Assembly: GCA_047611425.1 (NCBI GenBank)
Contig: JBLFWJ010000111.1
Location: 1-11,436 of the forward strand
Length of the DNA: 11,436 nt
Origin: JBLFWJ01 sp047611425
GTDB taxonomy: Bacteria; Bacteroidota; Bacteroidia; UBA10329
Direction: 5' to 3'
Shown one piece after another: positions 6,712 to 11,436 of the stretch (the stretch's first letter is position 1; the number at the start of each line of letters is the position of its first letter). The notes under the pieces were generated by a model that did not search any database, was not told the DNA's origin, and was given only the letters and a program-made list of their open reading frames with translations. A program made the position numbers and the translations under genes.

Positions 6712-8124
6712 ATGGATATGAGTAAACATATCGAAGGGCCTGTTTTTAAGGCGGTTTCAAATGCAGCAGAGGGTTTGGGGACAACTGCATTTGCCATTGG
6801 CGGCTACGTTCGCGATTCTATCCTAGGAAGAGAAACCAAGGACATCGACATTGTAACCGAAGGTTCCGGAATAGCCTTGGCAAAAGCTGTGGCCAAGGAA
6901 TTGGGTGGAGTTAAGGTGACCGTTTTCAAACGATTTGGAACGGCAATGCTCAACTATCAAGGGACTGATCTTGAGTTTGTGGGGGCTCGTAAAGAGTCCT
7001 ACAGCGAAGATTCACGCAAACCTGCAGTTGAGGATGGTTCATTAGAAGATGACCAGAATAGGAGGGACTTCACGATCAACGCTTTGGCCATAGGCCTTAA
7101 TAAAGATGATTTCGGACAATTGGTTGATCCTTTCGATGGAGTGTCCGACCTCAAAAAGGGGATAATTAAAACACCATTGGAGCCTGAGCGAACTTACTCT
7201 GATGATCCACTCAGAATGTTGAGGGCAATCCGGTTTTCAACCCAATTGGATTTCTTGATTGAGGAGGAAAGCCTTGAAGCAATCTCAACTCAAGCGCACC
7301 GTATGGCTATCGTGTCGCAAGAACGAATCACCGATGAACTGAACAAGATTATCATGACTCCAGTACCTTCTAAAGGGTTTAAACTGTTGTTATCAACGGG
7401 GTTGCTGGATAGTGTTTTCCCTAAGTTGCAAGAGTTGGTTGGGGTTGATGTAATCCACGGTAAGGGTCACAAGGACAACTTCTTCCACACGTTGCAGGTG
7501 CTGGATAACATCTGTCCGAACACAGAAAACATTTGGTTGCGTTGGGCGGCAATTATGCATGACATTGAAAAACCAGTTACCAAACGGTTTCATCCAAAAC
7601 AAGGCTGGACGTTTCATGGACATGAAGACAAGGGAGCACGTGCTGTTCCAAACATCTTCAAGGAAATGAAGTTGCCATTGGACTCAAAAATGAAGTATGT
7701 CCAGAAATTGGTGCGGCTTCATTTGCGACCAATTGTTCTAGCTCAAGATGTGGTGACTGATTCTGCCGTAAGGCGCCTTTTGTTTGAGGCTGGCGAGGAC
7801 GTAGATGATCTAATGACGCTTTGCGAAGCGGATATCACATCCAAAAATGATGACAAGGTCAAAAAGTATCTGAAGAATTTCCAACTCGTAAGGCAGAAGC
7901 TTGTTGAGGTAGAGGAGAAGGATCAAGTCAGGAATTGGCAACCTCCAATTACAGGGGAGGACATCATGAAAGCCTTTTCAATAAAGCCTTGTAGAGAGAT
8001 TGGGGCTATTAAAGATGCCATTCGAGAGGCAATTTTAGAAGGGGAAATTCCGAATGAAAAAGAGGCAGCTTTTGAAAGAATGAAACTTGAAGGCACGAAA
8101 CTCGGTTTGAAGGCAGTAGAATAA
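6712..8124 (+). CDS. cca: HD-domain CCA tRNA nucleotidyltransferase / poly(A) polymerase family protein
   Basis: A class II nucleotidyltransferase-superfamily enzyme, most likely the one that adds or repairs the 3' CCA of tRNAs. In the 470-residue protein, the head has GGYVRD at 30-35 and the metal-binding DID at 44-46, followed by RRDFTINAL at 117-125 and DDPLRMLRAIRF at 164-175 (neck motifs with the nucleotide-selecting region). A C-terminal HD phosphohydrolase domain follows: HKDNFFHTLQVLDN at 253-266, MHDIEKP at 282-288 and HGHE at 302-305. Head plus HD domain is common in bacterial Cca; poly(A) polymerases of this superfamily look alike, so CCA versus poly(A) specificity is inferred. ATG at 6718 (residue 3) is an equally possible start; no clear ribosome binding site decides. 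It lies 9 nt after the glycosyltransferase stop, as the third gene of the dapD operon. Confidence 0.93.
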   Translation: MDMSKHIEGPVFKAVSNAAEGLGTTAFAIGGYVRDSILGRETKDIDIVTEGSGIALAKAVAKELGGVKVTVFKRFGTAMLNYQGTDLEFVGARKESYSEDSRKPAVEDGSLEDDQNRRDFTINALAIGLNKDDFGQLVDPFDGVSDLKKGIIKTPLEPERTYSDDPLRMLRAIRFSTQLDFLIEEESLEAISTQAHRMAIVSQERITDELNKIIMTPVPSKGFKLLLSTGLLDSVFPKLQELVGVDVIHGKGHKDNFFHTLQVLDNICPNTENIWLRWAAIMHDIEKPVTKRFHPKQGWTFHGHEDKGARAVPNIFKEMKLPLDSKMKYVQKLVRLHLRPIVLAQDVVTDSAVRRLLFEAGEDVDDLMTLCEADITSKNDDKVKKYLKNFQLVRQKLVEVEEKDQVRNWQPPITGEDIMKAFSIKPCREIGAIKDAIREAILEGEIPNEKEAAFERMKLEGTKLGLKAVE

Positions 8125-8136
8125 AAGATCAACAAC

Positions 8137-8144
8137 TATTTTCG
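8137..8144 (+). promoter_or_regulatory. possible -7 promoter element before the PRiA4_ORF3-like gene
   Basis: TATTTTCG in the 32-nt gap after cca is one base off the Bacteroidetes TAnnTTTG box and is followed by CGGC, as the ruvX box is. It lies 12 nt before the ATG at 8157. No -33 TTG sits at a good distance, so this is weak. If it is false, the next two genes are simply the end of the dapD operon. Confidence 0.3.
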
Positions 8145-8156
8145 CGGCAATTAGGC

Positions 8157-8813
8157 ATGGCTGTATACAAATTCAAAGTAACTATAGACGAGGAGGAGAA
8201 TGTGACCCGAGATATCGAGGTCAGATCGAATCAGGGGTTTTCCACGTTTCACGCGGGTATCATTCAACATTTCAATTTTCGTCCTGCTCAGGTCGCGGAG
8301 TATTATGCTTCCGATCAGCAGTGGTATGAAGGTGACTTGATTATCAAGTTGGAGGGTGAATCAAAAGATACCAAGCGGTTGGCGGATTTTATTTATGATC
8401 CACACCAACGGTTTATCTGCGTTACAGAATCATACAACGAGGTTGCTTTGGCAATTGAATTGATTAAGGTAAGTAAGGAGGTTGACGGAGTTGATTATCC
8501 TCGATGTGTTTTGAAGGAAGGTGAGCCACCATACTATACACAGCCGCCAATAGCGCACATTCCGGATGAAGAAGGTGAGCCTGATATGACGGATGCTCTA
8601 TTGTCAAATGCAGATGAACCATCGGACGATGATCTGCTGGCCGCTGAAGCCGAAGCGGAGCAAGTGGATGTCAAAATACCGGATATGTCTGCCATGTTTA
8701 AGGCACTTTCCGAGGATGACAAACCGGAATCCAAGGAATCTAAGTCGGATGAAGAAGACAAGGAAGAGTCGGATGATTCTCATGCCGACTTCAACGTGGA
8801 TGACCTGATCTGA
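8157..8813 (+). CDS. PRiA4_ORF3-like (IS1096 passenger TnpR family) protein with acidic tail
   Basis: A 218-residue soluble protein. The N-terminal ~125 residues (MAVYKFKVTIDEEENVTRDIEV..., ...FHAGIIQHFNFRPAQVAEYYASDQQWYEG...) match my knowledge of the family named after plasmid pRiA4b ORF-3, also labelled 'IS1096 element passenger TnpR family', whose members have a Y+FKV.L.....WR.I.V....TF..LH..I...F.W.....++F start. From about residue 137 the chain is low-complexity and rich in Asp/Glu/Ser (for example SEDDKPESKESKSDEED at 185-201), ending in ADFNVDDLI. Despite the family name there is no resolvase catalytic core here and no sign of a transposon. The stop overlaps the miaA start (TGATG), so the two are translationally coupled. 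Function unknown; a link to tRNA modification is only suggested by the neighbour. Confidence 0.8.
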   Translation: MAVYKFKVTIDEEENVTRDIEVRSNQGFSTFHAGIIQHFNFRPAQVAEYYASDQQWYEGDLIIKLEGESKDTKRLADFIYDPHQRFICVTESYNEVALAIELIKVSKEVDGVDYPRCVLKEGEPPYYTQPPIAHIPDEEGEPDMTDALLSNADEPSDDDLLAAEAEAEQVDVKIPDMSAMFKALSEDDKPESKESKSDEEDKEESDDSHADFNVDDLI

Positions 8814-9679
8814 TGGCCGATAAGGCCAAAACGCTTCATGTTGTTTGCGGCCCTACTGCCGTTGGTAAAACGGCTTACAGCATTAAGCTAGCACAAAAAC
8901 TAGGAACGGAAGTGATCTCGGCAGATAGCCGTCAGCTTTACCGTGAAATCCCAATTGGTACTGCCCAACCTTCCGAGGAAGAATTGGCCTCAGTCAAGCA
9001 TCATTTCATTGCTTCAAGATCTGTTACGGAGGACTACAATGCTGGGGCATTCGGAAAGGATGCGTTGGAATTGCTAGAGAATCTGTTCGAACAATACGAT
9101 GATGTGGTGATGTGCGGAGGAACAGGACTTTACATCAAAGCAGTAGTTGATGGATTTGATGATTTACCAAAAGCAGATTCCGAAACAAGACTACAGATTG
9201 AAAAAGGCTTCGAGGAAGGCGGAATCGAATACCTCCAAGCAGAATTAAAGCGGCTCGATCCAACTCATTACGAAACTACGGACCTTAGCAATAAACAACG
9301 CTTGATGCGTGCCTTGGAAGTCTGCGTGGTCTCCGGAAAAACATACTCAGAACAGAGAACCGGAAACACAGAAGAGCGAGATTTTAATGTGAAAATGATC
9401 GGGCTGTCGATGTCAAGAGAACTGTTGAATGAACGAATCAACCTTCGTGTCGATCAAATGATGGAGGATGGATTACTTGATGAAGTAAGGGCAGTTCATC
9501 ATCTCAAAGAAACCAACGCATTGCAAACATTGGGTTACCGAGAGCTGTTCGATTTTCTTGAGGAGAAATGGACGTTGCAAGAGGCTTTGGAGAAAATGAA
9601 AACCAACACCAGAAGGTTTGCAAAACGTCAAATGACCTGGTTCCGAAGAGATCAAAGGGTAGATTGGATAGAGGTTTAA
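8813..9679 (+). CDS. miaA: tRNA dimethylallyltransferase
   Basis: Adds the dimethylallyl group from DMAPP to N6 of A37 in tRNAs that read UNN codons, the first step of ms2i6A synthesis; cytoplasmic. The 288-residue protein has the P-loop GPTAVGKT at 13-20, ISADSRQLYREIPIGTAQPS at 35-54 (conserved D38/S39/R40/Q41 region and the GT.KP-like motif, here GTAQP), CGGTGLYIKAV at 101-111 for DMAPP/tRNA binding, and TRRFAKRQMTWFRRD at 266-280, the C-terminal RR.AKRQ..W signature. Length is normal (~290-310). The ATG at 8813 shares its A with the stop of the upstream gene. Its stop overlaps by 3 bp the stop of the CHAT remnant on the other strand (tail to tail). Confidence 0.96.
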   Translation: MADKAKTLHVVCGPTAVGKTAYSIKLAQKLGTEVISADSRQLYREIPIGTAQPSEEELASVKHHFIASRSVTEDYNAGAFGKDALELLENLFEQYDDVVMCGGTGLYIKAVVDGFDDLPKADSETRLQIEKGFEEGGIEYLQAELKRLDPTHYETTDLSNKQRLMRALEVCVVSGKTYSEQRTGNTEERDFNVKMIGLSMSRELLNERINLRVDQMMEDGLLDEVRAVHHLKETNALQTLGYRELFDFLEEKWTLQEALEKMKTNTRRFAKRQMTWFRRDQRVDWIEV

Positions 9680-10257
9680 GTCAACCTGCGAATCCGCCTT
9701 TCGATTAAGATCAACAAGAAAACCAAAGCCAAGCCAATTACCCAAAGCATCGGATTGGTGCTTGATTCGGTTTCTATTTCAATTATTTTAGAAGTGCCAA
9801 TAAGGACAAATGGCGCCCAGTAAAAAGGGTGAGCTGAAAGGGCATCGGAATCTTCAAGAAACGTGAGTTTCGCACCTCGAAGCGCTTCCGAAGTTTCAAT
9901 TCCATTTTTTAGATTAGTGTAGAACGACTTCATAATGGAATGGTTTGATTGGTCGTTCGCCTTCCACAAACTCATCACAATTGAAAGGCTCATGACTCCT
10001 TCACCATCGGAATTTCTGCCTATTCCAGTTTCGCATCCGCTTAGCACAGTTAGTTGAGCAGACAGGTTCATTCCGAATAGTTCGTAGGCTAAAAGTTGAT
10101 CATCTAAATTGTCACTGCCTGTAAAAGCAAACCTAGATTGCATTGGGTCACAATCATCAATAACCGTGTGCATAGCCAGATGTAGGGCCTTTGCTTTAGC
10201 CACACTTACAAACCGATACTTGCTTGCTTCAGCGCCCAAATGAGATTCGCCATCCAT
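9676..10257 (-). pseudogene. C-terminal remnant of a CHAT-domain (caspase-like) protein with a TM tail
   Basis: The open frame of 193 residues matches only the C-terminal part of a CHAT protease-like domain. GAEASKYRF at 8-16 and ALHLAMHT at 24-31 hold the catalytic His (H30); LTVLSGCETGIG at 69-80 holds the catalytic Cys (C75); MSLWKANDQSN at 95-105, KSFYTNLKNG at 110-119 and AHPFYWAPFVLIGTS at 142-156 complete it. A membrane helix (about 169-186) and a basic IERRIRRLT end follow, as in Bacteroidetes CHAT proteins that carry N-terminal TPRs. Two defects stand out. The TPRs and the first part of the domain are missing: upstream codons run into a repeat block. Also, where homologues have ~18 residues between GEG and SLW, only 8 (VMSLSIVM) remain, an in-frame loss of about 30 nt with its junction near 9984/9985. 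I infer a decayed gene; the ATG at 10257 is not its original start. A small expressed protein cannot be excluded. Confidence 0.72.
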
Positions 10258-10265
10258 TAATTTGC

Positions 10266-10489
10266 TAAATGATAGTCCGTAAAGTTGCCAGCATAAGAAA
10301 TTTAGTGCTGCCGTAACATTTTGATTCAGAATGGAGACCCTTCGTTCCTCAGGGAAACAAGCGAAGATCTCGAACCTTGCTGCTGCTTCGCTGACGAAGG
10401 AAGCGTCTCACTATTTGAATTTAGAACGAGTTTATTTTTCATTTTTCTAACGAATAGAGCTTAGTGGCCGCTTTACGGACTATCATTTA
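10266..10489. repeat. 224-bp quasi-palindromic block with 25-bp inverted ends (MITE-like candidate)
   Basis: The left end 10266-10290 and right end 10465-10489 are inverted copies matching at 23 of 25 positions; the outer 19 bp (TAAATGATAGTCCGTAAAG at 10266-10284 and its complement at 10471-10489) are identical. Inside is a second inverted pair (10334-10352 and 10391-10409, 16 of 19), with a further GCGAAG/CTTCGC pair within it. Such layout suits a miniature inverted-repeat element or a multi-copy palindromic element. I see no clear target-site duplication. The right end also lies inside the decayed coding frame at 10451-10733, so inverted duplication of a gene piece is the main alternative. 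Confidence 0.5.
10334..10409. repeat. inner imperfect hairpin of the inverted-repeat block
   Basis: GAGACCCTTCGTTCCTCAG (10334-10352) pairs with CTGACGAAGGAAGCGTCTC (10391-10409) at 16 of 19 positions. Between them GCGAAG (10361-10366) pairs with CTTCGC (10386-10391). The two pairs share one base, so they would form alternative or nested stems. The look is that of a repetitive extragenic palindrome; copy number cannot be judged from one window. No T-run adjoins either side, so it is not a typical intrinsic terminator. Confidence 0.5.
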
Positions 10490-10733
10490 ACTCTTTTAGC
10501 GTGGGCCTATCCCGAAAAAGGGAATCTTAGAGAACGTGTGGATAATGCAGGTCTTTATCCGCTTACCTGCCTGACAACCTTATCCACGCAGGACAAACGT
10601 CTTCTTTTAGAGAAAGACATTGTGCTGGTAAGGGACATCGTGAATAATCCCAGTAAACTAAATTCCTTAGGATTAAATGAATGAGCGTAAGAAGAATCGT
10701 ATTCTTAAGAATGCGAAGGAAATGTTGAGGTAA
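10451..10733 (+). pseudogene. 5'-truncated, frameshifted remnant of an unidentified protein
   Basis: After a TAA at 10448-10450 the plus strand is open for 77 codons without a plausible start codon near its beginning, with a protein-like composition: LSGRFTDYHLTLLAWAYP, then NAGLYPLTCLTTLSTQDKR, LLLEKDIVLVRDIVNNP and SLGLNE, stopping at 10682-10684. One base later in register (from 10680) the reading continues NERKKNRILKNAKEMLR to a TAA at 10731-10733. That is a basic C-terminal helix that fits as the natural end of the same protein. I infer the last ~95 residues of a larger gene, with its front lost and a +1 indel near 10679. I do not recognise the family securely. FTDYHL is also encoded, in inverted orientation, by the left arm of the repeat block. 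The frame starts inside that block and runs out of it. Confidence 0.6.
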
Positions 10734-10755
10734 TGTGTTTCGGTATAGTAAGGTA

Positions 10756-11271
10756 CTACTTGCCGTAGTTGGCTTCGAAATCTTCCCAAGAGCCAGTTTT
10801 GTAAACATCTTCTGCCCAGAAAGCAAGAATGGGTTCTAGGTCTTTTGCTGTTAAGTAGCCGGGTATTGGTTGGATTAAATTCATATTCTCATCCAAAAAA
10901 GCTAGTGTGGGATAACTCATTTTGCCTTGCATTAATTCGGCTGGTAGTTCGTGATATCCACGCTTTCCTTCTTTGATGAACTTAAATTTCCGTCCACCTA
11001 ATTCGATGGTTTCTTTGTGTTCTCCATCCAGCTTTACAGCGTAATAATTCTCTTGTATGTATTTGACAATCTTAGGATTGTGAAAAGTGGTTACATCCAT
11101 TTTCTTGCACCATCCACACCAATCGGTGTAGATATCGATGATGACTTTACGTGGCTCCGTTTGGCGTAATTCTTCCGCTTTTTCAATCGAGATCCACTCA
11201 ATCTTTTCCTTCTTCTGAGCAAACCCTATAACAGGAAACAGCAAAGTCAATAACAACAGGCGTTTCAGCAT
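10756..11271 (-). CDS. secreted thioredoxin-fold protein
   Basis: A 171-residue thioredoxin-like protein that probably acts in the periplasm as a thiol-disulfide reductant. MLKRLLLLTLLFPVIGFAQ (1-19) is a signal peptide with likely cleavage near FAQ/KKE. The fold follows: KVIIDIYTDWCGWCKKMD at 42-59 with the active-site Cys pair C52-x-x-C55 in WCGWC, and the cis-Pro loop MSYPTLAFLDE at 118-128 (P121). The insert HKETIELGGRKF..KRGYHELPAEL between them (about 85-113) is typical of the Thioredoxin_7/SoxW-like group common in Bacteroidetes. There is no lipobox. It stands alone, 22 nt beyond the decayed plus-strand fragment and tail to tail with it. Partner unknown. A 10-bp direct repeat lies just upstream. 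Confidence 0.9.
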   Translation of the reverse strand: MLKRLLLLTLLFPVIGFAQKKEKIEWISIEKAEELRQTEPRKVIIDIYTDWCGWCKKMDVTTFHNPKIVKYIQENYYAVKLDGEHKETIELGGRKFKFIKEGKRGYHELPAELMQGKMSYPTLAFLDENMNLIQPIPGYLTAKDLEPILAFWAEDVYKTGSWEDFEANYGK

Positions 11272-11280
11272 ATCAAATAG

Positions 11281-11312
11281 TATTGAGCCATTCTAAACGC
11301 TTTATTGAGCCA
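11281..11312. repeat. 10-bp direct repeat at 22-bp period upstream of the thioredoxin-like gene
   Basis: TATTGAGCCA occurs at 11281-11290 and again at 11303-11312. The 22-bp period is about two helical turns and places both copies on the same DNA face, 10-41 nt upstream of the ATG at 11271. This could be a tandem regulator site; chance cannot be excluded. The remaining sequence to 11436 shows no gene I can support. Confidence 0.35.
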
Positions 11313-11436
11313 AAAGTTTTTAGTGTGAATTTCTGTGGTTAAAAACTTGGTTTATACCTGCGCTAACAGTAGTGCTAATGCTCGGTTTTCTTAATTTCGA
11401 AGCCGCCTAAGCCCAACCAATGAAAATCAGAAAAGT

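Noticed and set aside
8157..8813. A transposon carrying the 'TnpR family' gene
   Set aside because: The family name is historical. There is no transposase, no terminal repeat and no resolvase catalytic motif around it; it sits in an operon with miaA.
10258..10406. Open upstream extension of the CHAT frame through the repeat block
   Set aside because: Codons stay open back to a TGA near 10410, but the translation (EIFACFPEERRVSIL...) comes from the palindromic block and does not resemble the missing part of a CHAT protein.
10563..10826. Minus-strand frame of 87 codons
   Set aside because: It overlaps the end of the thioredoxin-like gene on the same strand in another frame and the plus-strand remnant; no motif or start signal supports it.
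11420..11436. Possible start of a plus-strand gene (ATG at 11420, MKIRK...)
   Set aside because: Only five codons are visible before the window ends, with no clear ribosome binding site or promoter box.
1..11436. CRISPR array, tRNA or rRNA genes, integrase sites
   Set aside because: No regularly spaced repeats, no tRNA-like cloverleaf with a recognisable T-arm, and no integrase or transposase gene were seen by eye.

Overview
The window looks like chromosomal DNA of a Bacteroidetes bacterium, probably Flavobacteriales-like. The evidence is threefold: promoter elements of the Bacteroidetes type (TAnnTTTG near -7) occur upstream of several operons; there are almost no strong Shine-Dalgarno sequences; and the gene content is typical (a bifunctional Rel protein, DapD, a PRiA4_ORF3-like gene coupled to miaA, a CHAT protein remnant). 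This placement rests on motifs and family recognition only, not on a database search.

Left part (1-4602, all minus strand). Reading right to left, a compact operon ruvX - def - TPR-like lipoprotein is joined by two 4-nt ATGA overlaps. A DUF3052-like gene follows, then the (p)ppGpp synthetase/hydrolase gene with its own likely promoter, and two bases after its stop the start of smpB, which runs off the left edge and has no complete reading frame in the window. The themes are ribosome and translation quality (def, smpB, ruvX/YqgF) and the stringent response.

Middle part (4603-9679, all plus strand). A short divergent promoter region with back-to-back -7 elements separates ruvX from dapD. dapD is followed after 3 nt by a GT4 glycosyltransferase and after 9 nt more by an HD-type CCA-adding/poly(A) polymerase family gene. 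A second pair follows: a PRiA4_ORF3-like protein with a long acidic tail, overlapping miaA by one base (TGATG). These are housekeeping genes for lysine/diaminopimelate synthesis and tRNA maturation.

Right part (9676-11436) is the accessory, decayed part. It holds a C-terminal CHAT (caspase-like) fragment that keeps its His/Cys pair but lacks about ten residues of the core and everything upstream. Next comes a 224-bp quasi-palindromic block with 25-bp inverted ends and an inner imperfect hairpin. A 5'-truncated, frameshifted plus-strand gene remnant overlaps the right arm of that block. Beyond it is a secreted thioredoxin-fold gene. The most interesting material is this graveyard at 9676-10733. 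I saw no complete new system, no RNA genes and no CRISPR array.
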